From contig NZ_JABVBB010000019.1 in NCBI RefSeq assembly GCF_013346665.1, positions 62,001-126,000 of the forward strand: DNA of 64,000 nucleotides. The letters are read 5' to 3'. This document shows, piece after piece, positions 45,706 through 55,533 of this stretch. The DNA comes from Sulfitobacter maritimus (GTDB taxonomy: Bacteria; Pseudomonadota; Alphaproteobacteria; Rhodobacterales; Rhodobacteraceae). Made by a program: the position numbers and the translations under genes. Every line of letters starts with the position of its first letter. The stretch's first letter is position 1. Under the pieces are notes generated by a model. The model saw only the letters and a list, made by a program, of their open reading frames with translations. It had not been told where the DNA came from and did not search any database.

Positions 45706-45955
45706 AGGGCCACATTACTTCCGAAAGCGAAATTTCCGCTTCCCTCCACCGACGCCACTTAACCACCCTTCACGCATGGAAAAAAGCATTCTGCGGATAT
45801 TCAATATTGTTAAATGTTTGTCCATAACAAGGCTTTAGCAGGCGTGGGTGCGCAAAGATTGTTAAGGAAGCTCGTTCTGCGATGGAATATTGGTTGACCA
45901 TACAATGTGATCCCAGAGGCCTAAGGATTCTCTGATAAGATCAGTTAATGATGCA

Positions 45956-46319
45956 TGCGGTGTTCTCGTCATGGAGCGTGATCCTTTTTTGCGCCTTGCG
46001 AGCTTGGGTTTCGTGGAGGATGCTGAACTTTCGGGCCTCGCTGTCGGTCACTCGGGCAAGGCATTCGCGGTTCTAAATTCCCATAATGATATAGGCGTCA
46101 TGTTTACGAATATTGAAATGCCTTGCCTCAACATACGGCTTAGAACTGGCGAAGGTTGTACGCTGCCGATGGCCCCGCATTGCGACCATAGTCGCATCTG
46201 GAGCCTCAAATGTAGCGTCAAACAACGTACCGCCCGGCACGGCATATCTTGCAAAACTCTATCTCCCCGAGACTGCCATAGCTTGCTTGAAAAGCGCTGC
46301 TTCACTTGATCGTTGGTAA
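45956..46319 (+). pseudogene. CheY-like response regulator, decayed
   Basis: Frame 1 gives GVLVMERDPFLRLASLGFVEDA ... AVLNSHNDIGVMFTNIEMP (parts quoted: LVMERDPFLRLA and VMFTNIEMP); after ~46118 the match continues in another frame with GLELAKVVRCRWPRIATIVASG and YLAKLYLPETAIACLKS. A frameshift follows the phosphorylation site, which itself reads Asn (AAT at 46109) instead of the expected Asp. The original protein was a single receiver domain of ~125 residues. Confidence 0.75.
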
Positions 46320-46584
46320 GCAGCGTAGCGCGATCCCTCTGCTCAGGTGTAATCCAACTCGGGCCTGGATAGCATGCATGCACCACACTTTACATGGCCG
46401 CCGGGGTGCCACCCGCTGTGCGGGTAAGTCCTTATTCTGCAAAGTGCGCAAAGACTTGGGACGGAGCTGTCGCCGTTTTACCCGATCAAGCCTGCAGAGG
46501 TTCTGACGATAATAATAAACTTGATTAGGTTGCAGTTTGGGGCGCGGGTGCCCAATTAACCTAAGAATGAAGGAGGCTGACCCG

Positions 46585-46836
46585 ATGCAATGTCCGATTG
46601 ACGGAACCCACCTGGTGATGACAGACCGCTCTGATGTTGAAATTGACTATTGCCCCCAGTGTCGCGGCGTCTGGTTGGACCGAGGCGAGCTAGACAAGAT
46701 TATAGAGCGGTCCAATTTCCAATCCGCGTGTCAAGAGACTGCCCCCTTGCGCAGCACTGGACAAGATCGCGAGCGCGGCAGGCCCTATAAAAAGAAGCGC
46801 CGCGAGGGTTTCTTGAGCGAGCTTTTTAATTTTTAG
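46585..46836 (+). CDS. TFIIB-type zinc-ribbon protein
   Basis: 83 residues. One zinc ribbon: MQCPIDG (CP x1 D) and YCPQCRGVWLDRGEL, the zf-TFIIB signature; the second Cys of the first pair is replaced by Asp-His-like residues (CPIDGTHL), common in this family. The basic C-terminal half ends FLSELFNF. AGGAGG precedes the ATG at 46585. Function unknown, probably nucleic-acid or protein binding. Confidence 0.85.
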   Translation: MQCPIDGTHLVMTDRSDVEIDYCPQCRGVWLDRGELDKIIERSNFQSACQETAPLRSTGQDRERGRPYKKKRREGFLSELFNF

Positions 46837-46863
46837 AGGCCTTGTAGGCTAAGGCGGTACTTC

Positions 46864-47325
46864 TTGAAAAAACCTGCGTTTCAGACGAGCCGCCTCGGCG
46901 TGCTTCTGACTGTCGTTTCGCTATCTGGCACGTCCGCGATCGGACAGGAACCAGAGGAAGAGAAACAATTGCGTATGCTCGGGAGATGTTTTGGCTGTAA
47001 TTTTGAGCAGCTGGACCTCTCGGGCAAGAAACTGACCGGAATAGACCTGACCGAAGCTGAGCTTCGGGACGTGGACTTCTCGGAAGCGGGCCTTAATCTT
47101 TCGCTGTTTGATCAGGCAACATTGGAGAATATCTCGTTTGACTCTGCCGATCTGACGGGCGCGAGTTTTACCGGCGCTAAGTTCATCAACGTGTCATTTG
47201 ACAATGCAATCCTCAAGGGAGCCGTTTTCGAAGATGCAATTCTGATCAATACCAACCTTGACGCCGGAATATATTGCAACACGCAGGTGCCAGACGAGAC
47301 GATGATCAGCACCGAATGCGATTGA
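46864..47325 (+). CDS. Secreted pentapeptide-repeat protein
   Basis: 153 residues. Signal peptide (1-27, ending SAIGQ), then about 15 pentapeptide repeats of the A(D/N)LxX kind (LDLSG, IDLTE, VDFSE, ADLTG, ASFTG, AKFIN) forming a right-handed quadrilateral helix, with Cys at both ends of the repeat region (CFGCNF, YCNT, ECD). Start codon TTG at 46864; no ATG nearby. Downstream of the zinc-ribbon gene by 28 bases. Confidence 0.8.
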   Translation: MKKPAFQTSRLGVLLTVVSLSGTSAIGQEPEEEKQLRMLGRCFGCNFEQLDLSGKKLTGIDLTEAELRDVDFSEAGLNLSLFDQATLENISFDSADLTGASFTGAKFINVSFDNAILKGAVFEDAILINTNLDAGIYCNTQVPDETMISTECD

Positions 47326-47391
47326 TCGGTCTTCCAGCCGATCTGGCTTGAGAAATATCTTTGCTGTCTCGGCTGGGAATACTTAGGAGGA

Positions 47392-48357
47392 CTAGCCGAT
47401 CACGCCGCTTTGAAACAGGAAGCCGATGTAGGCGGCATAGCCCGCTAGAAACAGGATGCCGACTACTCGACCGATGCGCTTGGCTGCAAACAAAATCACA
47501 GCCAGCCCGCAGGACAGGAGCACCATTAACACCATGTCAAACCCTTGAAACCGTTCACTCACTTCGATCGGAACAATCGCGGATGTGATCCCGAGGATCG
47601 CCAAAACATTGAAAATGTTACTCCCGATCACGTTGCCGATGACAACGTCAGATTGCTTTTTGAGGGCCGCAGATATAGATGTGGCTAGCTCCGGTAGGGA
47701 GGTGCCGATGGCTACGAGAGACAGGCCAATCACAGCATCGGAGACGCCGAACGTTTTCGCGATAGACCCAGCTCCAGACACTAGCAGATTAGCCCCCAGC
47801 ACAAGTGCTATGATGCCGCCCAGAACAAGTACTGTGGCCAGGCTCATTCTTGAAGCACCGTAGCCTTCAAATTCTTCGGCTTCGCGCTCGAACATCTGAG
47901 AGTCCCGGCTACGCTTCTCCATCCAGAACGTCGCGCCGAGGTAAACAGCTAGAACCGCTAGCAAAAGCGCGCCTTCGAGCCGATTCAGGAACGCGCCTTT
48001 AAGCAAACCAAACAGCGCGAAAGCGACCAAAGCCGCAACCAGAGCTTCCCGAACCGCTGATCTATCCCATCCGGCAATCGGCATGATCAGGGCGCCAGCC
48101 CCGATGATGAGTAGGATATTGGCGATATTGCTCCCGACCACGTTGCCCAAAGCAATCTCAGGGGATCCGCTAAAAGCGGCTTTCAAGGAGACCAGCAGTT
48201 CTGGTGCGGAGGTGCCGAACCCCACGATCGTCAAGCCGATAACCATTTTGGAAAGCCCAGCTCGTTCGGCAATCGCAACGCTGCCGCGTACAAGCCCTTC
48301 ACCCCCGGCGAAGAGCAAAACGAGGCCAGCTGCGATGTAGATCAAATCAACGCCCAT
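47392..48357 (-). CDS. Calcium/sodium antiporter, YrbG-like
   Basis: 321 residues with ten helices in two inverted Na_Ca_ex repeats. Each repeat carries the alpha motif: VGFGTSAPELLVSLKAA with NVVGSNIANI in the first, and VAIGTSLPELATSISAA with NVIGSNIFN in the second. The acidic residues in these motifs bind Ca2+/Na+. Intact, unlike several neighbours. Confidence 0.92.
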   Translation of the reverse strand: MGVDLIYIAAGLVLLFAGGEGLVRGSVAIAERAGLSKMVIGLTIVGFGTSAPELLVSLKAAFSGSPEIALGNVVGSNIANILLIIGAGALIMPIAGWDRSAVREALVAALVAFALFGLLKGAFLNRLEGALLLAVLAVYLGATFWMEKRSRDSQMFEREAEEFEGYGASRMSLATVLVLGGIIALVLGANLLVSGAGSIAKTFGVSDAVIGLSLVAIGTSLPELATSISAALKKQSDVVIGNVIGSNIFNVLAILGITSAIVPIEVSERFQGFDMVLMVLLSCGLAVILFAAKRIGRVVGILFLAGYAAYIGFLFQSGVIG

Positions 48358-48580
48358 GCGGTCTCATTTCGTCAGAATATCGCATAGGATCTTGGTTCCC
48401 TCAAGTTCATACCCAGATAGAGTTCCAGTCAGCTCCCTACAAGAGTGGAACAGGCGGTTTCCAAAGGGATCTGCCAATCAACGCGCCGGGCAGATTTGGC
48501 CCTCAAGTTAAAGGCAGGCCAATGATGACGATCCGAGAGACACTGTTCTTAACTCCCCCTCATCGGGGCTTAGGGGAATT

Positions 48581-49226
48581 GTGACACCCAATTCTAGTTA
48601 TCTACTGTCGAAAAGACTAACAGCCGCGAGAGGTCGTTCCTTATCCTTCAATTTGCTCTGCGTTCTTCGGAATGAGCGCCAGCACAGTGCGATACCCCTT
48701 GGTCATCTCTTAGAACGGTTGGGGGAGCGGTCGTTCGGATGGGCCATTCTGCTCTCATCCCTAATTAACCTGTTGCCACTGCCCCCCCGGCGCTACGCTG
48801 GTGACGGCCTTCCCCTTGGTTTTCTTTAGTGGTCAACTGGGGCTTGGTTGTTCTTATATTTGGCTGCCGTCTTGGATCGCAAAGCGGACACTGTCGCGTT
48901 CCGCGCTGCGCCGCACAGTGCTACGTTAGCGTCCTATTTCCAAGCCCCTTGAGCGCCTGACTCAGCCGCGTCTCCAAGTCGTATTTCAACCTACGACCGA
49001 GCGGCTGCTCGGAATGGTACTCTTGTGCATCGCTTTAGCACTGTTTGTGCCTTTGCCGCTCAGCGGGTGGTTTCCTGCTATTGCGCTCTTCGTCGCTGGT
49101 ATCGGCTTCATTGAGCGAGACGGTCTGGTTGTGCTTGCCGGAGTTGGCATAGGGCTGGCGGCGAGAGTCTTAACGGTTTTCGTCGCAATGTCAGTTGCAG
49201 TCGGAGCGGAAGCCGTCATGCATTGA
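48581..49226 (+). pseudogene. ExoD-type exopolysaccharide synthesis protein, frameshifted
   Basis: Frame 1 gives LGHLLERLGERSFGWAILL and INLLPLPP; then a run of seven C at 48782-48788 shifts the frame. Dropping one C restores PPGATLVTAFPLVFFSGQLGLG, continuing through LPSWIAKRTL with one in-frame TAG at 48927 to LLGMVLLCIALALFVPLPLSGW and IGFIERDGLVVLAGVGIGLA at the end. The whole ExoD domain (~200 residues) is thus present but broken twice. Confidence 0.75.
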
Positions 49227-49324
49227 GATTACCCTAGGTAAATGAAACCAGATACGCATCGTGGTAAGCACACTCTGTTTGAATTAATAGGCCACAACGT
49301 ATGACCAATTTAAACCCATTCCGT

Positions 49325-49757
49325 TTAGTATTTTTGGGCCTCGTTGGACCTGACCGACGACGGTAGGATGCGCGGGATAACGGCTAGGTTGATGAGCACG
49401 ATCACTGTCGCCAGGACTGCAGTTGCCTCCAGACCGAGTCCTGCAACGATGCCAATCCCAGTCGTAGCCCAAATGTTTGCAGCGGTCGTCAATCCTTGGA
49501 CCTTTTGTTCTGCTGCGCGAATAATGATCGCTCCTGCACCCAAAAAAACCAATGCCCTGGATGATACCTTGCAGAACACGTGACATGTCTGGTGTGGGCA
49601 TGCCAATCTGCAATGGGCCGATCACGAAGAGTGCCGCACCTACAGCCACTAGCATATGGCTGCGCACCCCGGCACTTCGCGCCTTGAGTTCGCGTTCATA
49701 GCCAAGCAGCCCGCCCAGAAACGCCGCCAACACCGAACGCAGCGTTATACGCGTCAT
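49325..49757 (-). pseudogene. MgtC/SapB family membrane protein, frameshifted
   Basis: The minus strand encodes FLGGLLGYERELKARSAGVR and HMLVAVGAALF, then a second frame gives FLGAGAIIIRAAEQKVQGLT, TAANIWATTGIGIVAGLG and VIVLINLAVIPRIL. The switch coincides with a run of seven A (seven T in the coding sense) at 49542-49548; six would restore GFLGAGAI. All of MgtC's conserved core is present apart from the slip. Confidence 0.75.
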
Positions 49758-49766
49758 GGTCGACAA

Positions 49767-50238
49767 GTCGGGAATATCGAAAATTCACTGATGATGGTTG
49801 CCCAAACTTCTTGCCATACGGATTCAATCCTCATTCCGCCAAACTCGACCGAGGCACAGCAAGATCAGGGTGTCTCAGAACGCCCCGGGTACTATCGCTT
49901 CAACAGTGTTCACGAGATATGGGCGTCGTCTACAGGCCAGTAGATGATACATCTAATAAAATTTCTACATTATAAGCGGTGAACCTTTTCATCCTCGCGC
50001 TCGACCCTCTTTAAGGAATGCCCGAAGGCTCGGTTTCTGAAGCCGCGGAGCAACCCGCTTGGTTTCGGGAGCAGGTCATCATCAGGATCTAGTGCTCCGA
50101 TACATCTTACCGGTTCCCTCGGTAGTTCAAGAACATAATTTTCCTCCCACTTATGCAGGATCGGCGCCTTTAAGTGGCGCAACGATCGCGCAGAGGCAGC
50201 TGTCTGATCGTCCCAGCAAATTAGAACCACGTCCAACT
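49767..50238. other. Stretch without a firm gene
   Basis: About 470 bases between the MgtC remnant and the GNAT-like gene. An 88-codon minus-strand frame with a TTG start at 50236 abuts the stop of the GNAT-like gene, but nothing in its sequence supports it as a protein. Confidence 0.4.
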
Positions 50239-50856
50239 TCAGCTGCTCGTATAAAGATCAAGTGGAGACCGTGGGAGCCGAACCAACCCGCCAGGCGCCG
50301 TGTCATGCCGCGCGAAACCGTGCCGGTTGTAAAAGGCCTCCAACTCCTCCGTTCGCAGCCCCTCCTCGCCAAACGGCTCGTGGTACAGCTCAATGCCGAG
50401 GTCAGCATCGTCTGCGGCCTCGACCAAAACCCGGAGAATATTATGAGCATATCCTTTGCCACGGTATCGAGGCGCGACCCAGATGCCCCCTAGGATAAAT
50501 CTTTTGTTTTTGAGTGCATGCTCGATATAGGCGACGTTGTCTTCGGCATTGCGATAATAGGTACGCTCCGCGGTATCGCCAGGGCTACCGCAGAGCCCCG
50601 GGACATTTGTGATCCGCGCGAGAACTCTGTCATATTTTTGTTTTGCGCGGCGTCGCGAGTGAGAATCGGTTTGATCGAGTTCGGCCGTCAGTTTTGGATG
50701 TCGTGTCTCACAATAATCCCGCAGCCCATGTCGCAAAGCCACCGCGACAAAGGCACGAAGTTCACGGTTCAGATGATCAATCTCGCGCTGAAGGTTGCCG
50801 CGGGTGGCCGAGTTAGGGTCAAAGTTGGAGCGCTCATCACCCTCTTTTTCTCCCAT
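50239..50856 (-). CDS. GNAT-like acetyltransferase
   Basis: 205 residues. The second half holds the acetyl-CoA-binding pattern of GNAT proteins: FILGGIWVAPRYRGKGYAHNILRVLVE (core quoted: VAPRYRGKGYAHNI) and a late YNRHGF that matches the beta5-alpha4 region. The N-terminal ~100 residues are helical and highly charged with no assignment. GGGAGG precedes the ATG. Substrate unknown. Confidence 0.65.
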   Translation of the reverse strand: MGEKEGDERSNFDPNSATRGNLQREIDHLNRELRAFVAVALRHGLRDYCETRHPKLTAELDQTDSHSRRRAKQKYDRVLARITNVPGLCGSPGDTAERTYYRNAEDNVAYIEHALKNKRFILGGIWVAPRYRGKGYAHNILRVLVEAADDADLGIELYHEPFGEEGLRTEELEAFYNRHGFARHDTAPGGLVRLPRSPLDLYTSS

Positions 50857-51045
50857 GCAGTTCCTCCCGATCAGAATTTCCTGAATCTACCATAGCCTGT
50901 CACTGATTTCGTCGCGACAACGGACCCGCTCCCTGAACAAAGCGGCCCTCTACCAGCCAGATAGGCCGGCAAAGACGGATTGCGAAAAATACGTCGCCAG
51001 ACAGTATCAGTTTGAAACAGTGGGCGTGCAAGGTATCTAGACGCT

Positions 51046-52338
51046 ATGATCAGAAACCTTCTTCCTTTAACTGCCCTGCTGATGGGGTCATCCTTTCTCC
51101 TGTTCGCGGGAGGCGTAAACAGCCTGATTTTGCCGATCCGAGGCGAAGCCGAAGGCTTTACGGCGGCGTCTTTGGGCTTGCTGGGGACGGGCTGGGCGGT
51201 CGGCTACGTTGCGGGATGTTTGCGTACCCCTGCTTTGGTGGCTCGTGTCGGACATATACGCGCTTTTGGGGCCATGTGTGCAATTGCAGCGATTGCCGTG
51301 CTTCTCTCACTCGTTCTGATCACACCATGGGTCTGGATCCCAGTGCGGGCACTTTCCGGCTTTTGCTTTGCCGGTGCCGCCATGATCGTGGAAAGCTGGT
51401 TGAACGAGCGCGCGGACGCGAAATCCCGCGGACGGGTCTTTGGCATTTACACGATGGTCAATCTGGCGGCGACAACCGCCGGTCAGATGGTGCTGACTTT
51501 GGGGGATAGCAACGGGTATATCTTTTTCGTGCTCGCGGCCATGGTCTACTGTCTTGCTTTGCTTCCGACCGCTATGAGTGCGACGACGACACCTAGGCCA
51601 CTGACACAGGCCAAACTCGACCTAATCAAGCTATGGAAGAACTCACCCATCGCTGTCTTCGCCGTCTTAATGGTTGGGGTCTCCAATGCCTCTTTCGGCA
51701 CTTTGGCGGCGGTCTATGGCGCGCGCATCGGAATGTCGCTGAACGAAATCGCCCTGTTCGCGAGCATCCCGATCCTGGCGGGAGCGGCGTCTCAGATCCC
51801 GGTGGGGATCGCATCGGACCGATTTGATCGCCGGAAGGTTCTCATTGCGGTTACCATATTCGCCATTCTCGCAGACGTTCTTTTTCTCTGGATCGCCCTG
51901 CCTTCGCCGGCACTTGCGCTGGCTATGTCAGCGCTATTTGGCGCGACGGTCTTTGCCATGTATCCCATCATAGTGGCGCATGCGAACGACCATGCTGAAC
52001 CGGGGTCCTTCATTCAGGTTAGCGGCGGGCTGCTTCTCATATTTGGCATCGGCTCAATCATCGGGCCCACAGTGGCCGGGTTCGCGATGACCAGGTTTGG
52101 CGCATCTGTGCTTTTTGCGGTCACGGGGTCCGTGCATTTGTCGTTGATCCTATTCGCGCTCTTGCGCCTCCGGATCGCCCCAGCAGTTGCGTCGAAAGAC
52201 AAAGTTGCCTTCCAAGCAAAGCCCTTGGCGCGCGCGTCCACACCTGAGACAGCCGCCCTCAGCGCTGACCCGGCAGAGCTGAATGCCGATCAGCCTGAGC
52301 GATTTGAGGATGATCCCACCGCTGGAAACCAAGAATAG
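51046..52338 (+). CDS. MFS transporter, YcaD-like (second copy of type)
   Basis: 430 residues, 12 helices. Shares the same marks as the protein at 2740-4008: VGHIRAFGAM, ESWLNERAD, SRGRVFGIY and SDRFDRRKV. The C-terminal ~45 residues are a charged cytoplasmic tail. The two are diverged paralogues rather than a recent duplication. Confidence 0.87.
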   Translation: MIRNLLPLTALLMGSSFLLFAGGVNSLILPIRGEAEGFTAASLGLLGTGWAVGYVAGCLRTPALVARVGHIRAFGAMCAIAAIAVLLSLVLITPWVWIPVRALSGFCFAGAAMIVESWLNERADAKSRGRVFGIYTMVNLAATTAGQMVLTLGDSNGYIFFVLAAMVYCLALLPTAMSATTTPRPLTQAKLDLIKLWKNSPIAVFAVLMVGVSNASFGTLAAVYGARIGMSLNEIALFASIPILAGAASQIPVGIASDRFDRRKVLIAVTIFAILADVLFLWIALPSPALALAMSALFGATVFAMYPIIVAHANDHAEPGSFIQVSGGLLLIFGIGSIIGPTVAGFAMTRFGASVLFAVTGSVHLSLILFALLRLRIAPAVASKDKVAFQAKPLARASTPETAALSADPAELNADQPERFEDDPTAGNQE

Positions 52339-52980
52339 ATTTATTGAGGTTGTCACGTTAACTACCTAAGTTTCCAAGCTGGCATGCCGGTCGTTTGTAA
52401 ACGGCTCCCATACCGATTCCTCCTGTTAGATAACCTACTGCTCTCTAATAGGAGTCGCACTCGAAGATAGCGCACGCGCCCGTGTGAACTCACGTTGAAG
52501 CGCGATTTCCGTTTGATCAGTTTACCGGGGGGACGGCACCCTTTCCGCCAGGTTTAGTCGGAAGCAGGCGGCCAAAGTCTGTAGGGGAAGCGGAAGCAGA
52601 CTTTGCATAACCGCGTTGTTGATTGTCACTGAGAACTGATGGGGGTGGATACCTCCTCCTGAAGGCACACGTAGGTCGTCTGACTTCTGCCCACACCGCG
52701 ACAGATTCCGCATGCGACGTGCCTTCATCGCCTCAAATCTGAACGAACAAAGAACCGGCCTCAAACGCCACGGGTTAAGCCAGACGAGAATGCGGCCTTC
52801 GTGGGTATCGCCTCTGACCTCTTATTTTCTCGCTTTTGGAATATGCCGGAACATCTCTCTGCGGGAATGGTTCTATATAAGACAACGACTTGCCAAAGGA
52901 TATGGAGGAGCCGCATCACCCTAACTTGTTGGTACAGGAAAGGTTTTAGCAGATGCGCTTATCTTCGAACGGAATGATAA
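52339..52980. other. Intergenic stretch without recognised gene
   Basis: About 640 bases upstream of the phospholipase D gene. No family-like frame, tRNA or clear repeat was found; 52800-52950 is AT-richer and may hold the promoter of the following gene. Confidence 0.45.
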
Positions 52981-54522
52981 ATGGACGAACAGCCATTGTG
53001 TAATGTCACGGAGGCCCCCGCCGCAGAGGCGTGCCCTGTAGTCTCACCCGGCCGGAACTGCTGTGCCATATCAGCCGCGAACCGTGCGACAATATTGATC
53101 GACGGCGCCTCTTATTTCGCGGCGTTGCACGACGTTTCAACGCGGGCCGAACGCTCGATCACAATTATCGGCTGGGATTTTGATGCCAGTATTCAACTCC
53201 GCCCCCAGGATGGACCGCACGCCTCCTCCTTGGGGGATATGCTGCGCGGATTGGTCGAACAGCGCCCAGAACTCCACGTTCGCATTCTGATCTGGAGCCT
53301 GGCGACGGTTCATACACCAAGTGCGACCCTGCCTCTGCTTCGGGGTGCGGAATGGGCGGACCATGAGCGTATCCACCTGAAACTCGACACGCATCATCCC
53401 ATATATGCTTCTCACCATCAGAAAATCGTCATCGTTGATGACACGGTGGCCTTTGTCGGCGGGATGGACCTGACGGTTGCCCGCTGGGACAAGCCCGGGC
53501 ATTCATTGGACGAGCCGCTGCGAAGGGATGCTGATGGCACGCCCTATGAGCCGGTGCATGATGTGCAAATGGTTTTGGACGGGCCCGTCGTCGGTGAACT
53601 CTGCAAGGTTGCGCATTCGCGCTGGTATGATGCAACCGGGGAGCTGTTGGCTGCCCGGCCTGCAAAAGACCGCTGGCCCGCCTCAGTGGCCCCGGACTTC
53701 ACGAATATCAGCGTTGCGGTTTCGCGAACTAGACCCGGCTTTGGCGCTCAGAAGAGTGTGGAGGAGACCGCTCAGTTGACCGAAGATCTGCTGGGGGCGG
53801 CAAAGGATACGATCTATATCGAAGCGCAATATTTCACGGGGCGTCGCATGGGGAGAAAGCTCAAGCAATTGCTTGCGCAGCCCGACGGGCCCCAGATTGT
53901 CGTCATTTGTACGCTTGTTGCCAATGGCATTGTGGAACGCTTTATCATGGGCGCGAACCGGGAGCGTCTGCTGCGCCGGTTAAAAGCGGTCGACCGCTAC
54001 AACCGTCTTCATGTCTATTGTCCCGTCACCGGCGATGATGACCGGCACCGGCTGCTCATTCATTCCAAGGTAATGATTATTGATGACCAATATCTGCGTA
54101 TTGGGTCGGCGAACCTCAACAACCGGTCGGTGGGTCTGGATACCGAATGCGACGTGACCCTAATCGCCCAGTCCCGGAAAGCACGCGAGACGATCCGGCA
54201 GGTGCGAAACACCCTCCTAGGGGAGCATCTGGGTGTTGCGCCCGAGACGCTGCGGCAATCCTCTCAGTCTGGAAAGGTGCTACCGGAGGTCATCAACGGG
54301 CTGCTGTGCGATTGCAAGAGCCTAGAACCTCTCGACGTCGGCCCCGGAAGGACACGCCCCTTTCCCGGCACCTTCCTACTGGACCCCGAACGGCCCCTGC
54401 CATTTCTTGGCGGGATTCAAGCGCTCTGGTCCCGGTTGACCCGGCTTGGCCGGACGCGCGCGAAGAAGAGCTCGGAACTCCCCAGGACCACCAACCCGAT
54501 ACACAAGGGGATGAGAAAATAG
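52981..54522 (+). CDS. Phospholipase D family protein, cardiolipin-synthase-like
   Basis: 513 residues. Two HKD catalytic motifs: HHQKIVIVDDTVAFVGGMD (residues ~141-159) and IHSKVMIIDDQYLRIGSANLN (~360-380; core HSKVMIID). Phosphatidyltransferase or phospholipase reaction through a phospho-His intermediate. Lacks N-terminal membrane helices, unlike classical Cls. Its last 106 bases overlap the end of the convergent membrane-protein gene, and the final ~35 residues look unconserved. Confidence 0.9.
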   Translation: MDEQPLCNVTEAPAAEACPVVSPGRNCCAISAANRATILIDGASYFAALHDVSTRAERSITIIGWDFDASIQLRPQDGPHASSLGDMLRGLVEQRPELHVRILIWSLATVHTPSATLPLLRGAEWADHERIHLKLDTHHPIYASHHQKIVIVDDTVAFVGGMDLTVARWDKPGHSLDEPLRRDADGTPYEPVHDVQMVLDGPVVGELCKVAHSRWYDATGELLAARPAKDRWPASVAPDFTNISVAVSRTRPGFGAQKSVEETAQLTEDLLGAAKDTIYIEAQYFTGRRMGRKLKQLLAQPDGPQIVVICTLVANGIVERFIMGANRERLLRRLKAVDRYNRLHVYCPVTGDDDRHRLLIHSKVMIIDDQYLRIGSANLNNRSVGLDTECDVTLIAQSRKARETIRQVRNTLLGEHLGVAPETLRQSSQSGKVLPEVINGLLCDCKSLEPLDVGPGRTRPFPGTFLLDPERPLPFLGGIQALWSRLTRLGRTRAKKSSELPRTTNPIHKGMRK

Positions 54523-55430
54523 ACGAACCGAAACACGAGGATCGCGCCGATCAGCCCCTCACCGGGGAGCAGATAGGTCAACACCGCTTCGATCACCCCC
54601 AGGCCGCCGGGCACATGACTAACGATGGTGGCAACATTCGCGCTGACATAGGCGGCCACGATGGGGAAATAACTGATCTCGGCCACGGAAAGTACAGTCT
54701 GATGCAATGCTGCGGCAACAAAAGCAAAATTCACCGGCCCGATAACACATTGCGCCACCGCCAACCTGAGCTTGGGCATCTCGAGCCTGTGCCCGCGGAT
54801 CTTGATCGCGCCCGTGGCGAAAGCCGCCATCAAGAGATACACAACCGGGCAAGCAAGCGTCACCAGCGCGATCAGCCGCGCCACGGCGGGGCTCAGTCCC
54901 AAGGCATTTATCGCGATTTCCGGCGCCACGAGCAGCGCGGCGCCCCCGAGGATCGCAAGCCCCAGCCCGACGGTCACCCCACAGAAAACGATCAGTTTGG
55001 CGATATCGGCGCGGGCAAGTCCCCAGCGGCTATAGTAGCGATAGCGGATCGCGCCGCTCGACAGGGCGGCCAACCCCAGGGAATGGCCGATCGACAGGCT
55101 GGTAAAGGAGGCGAGCGCAACTTTGCGGTAGGCCAGCGGACGATTGACATACCGCAGGGCCAGCCAGTCAAACCCGGTCAAGGTAAGATAGCTCAGCGCC
55201 GCGAAGCCCAAGGCGGCCAGCATATGCGCCCCGGACACTGCCGTAACGGCCGCGACGAGTTCGGGCCAGTCGTAGCGCGACAACGCCCGATAGAGCAGAT
55301 AGAGCGCCAGTGCGAAGACAGCGACGCCGATGGCATAGCCAAGCCATCGGCGCGTCTTGGACTTTTGCCCATCGTCCACTTTCGAGGATGGCGTATCTTC
55401 TGGCGTCTTCAGGTTTTCTTCATGTGTCAT
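54417..55430 (-). CDS. Lysylphosphatidylglycerol synthase TM-region family protein
   Basis: 337 residues with about eight helices (residues ~28 onward) of the LPG_synthase_TM/UPF0104 family: SLSIGHSLGLAALSSGAIRYRYY (core GHSLGLAALSSGAIRYR), and SHVPGGLGVIEAVLTYLLPG near the C-terminus. It lacks the cytosolic catalytic domain of MprF, so it is more likely a lipid flippase-like or accessory protein. Encoded tail-to-tail with the phospholipase D gene and divergent from the EEP-nuclease gene. Confidence 0.87.
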   Translation of the reverse strand: MTHEENLKTPEDTPSSKVDDGQKSKTRRWLGYAIGVAVFALALYLLYRALSRYDWPELVAAVTAVSGAHMLAALGFAALSYLTLTGFDWLALRYVNRPLAYRKVALASFTSLSIGHSLGLAALSSGAIRYRYYSRWGLARADIAKLIVFCGVTVGLGLAILGGAALLVAPEIAINALGLSPAVARLIALVTLACPVVYLLMAAFATGAIKIRGHRLEMPKLRLAVAQCVIGPVNFAFVAAALHQTVLSVAEISYFPIVAAYVSANVATIVSHVPGGLGVIEAVLTYLLPGEGLIGAILVFRFVYFLIPLCIGLVVLGSSELFFARVRPSRVNRDQSA

Positions 55431-55533
55431 GGCGATTTAACGCTTCGTGCCGGGTTTTCGATCCAGAGCCGGTACAGGGGTTTGCTTCCTGCGCGTTTCT
55501 TTTTGATGGGAGTGCCAAAGGGGCGGCTCGCAT

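Noticed and set aside
49970..50236. 88-codon minus-strand frame after the GNAT-like gene
   Set aside because: TTG start without a ribosome-binding site and no recognisable feature; too weak to call.
52522..52764. 80-codon minus-strand frame upstream of the phospholipase D gene
   Set aside because: No family resemblance or start signal; treated as empty intergenic DNA.
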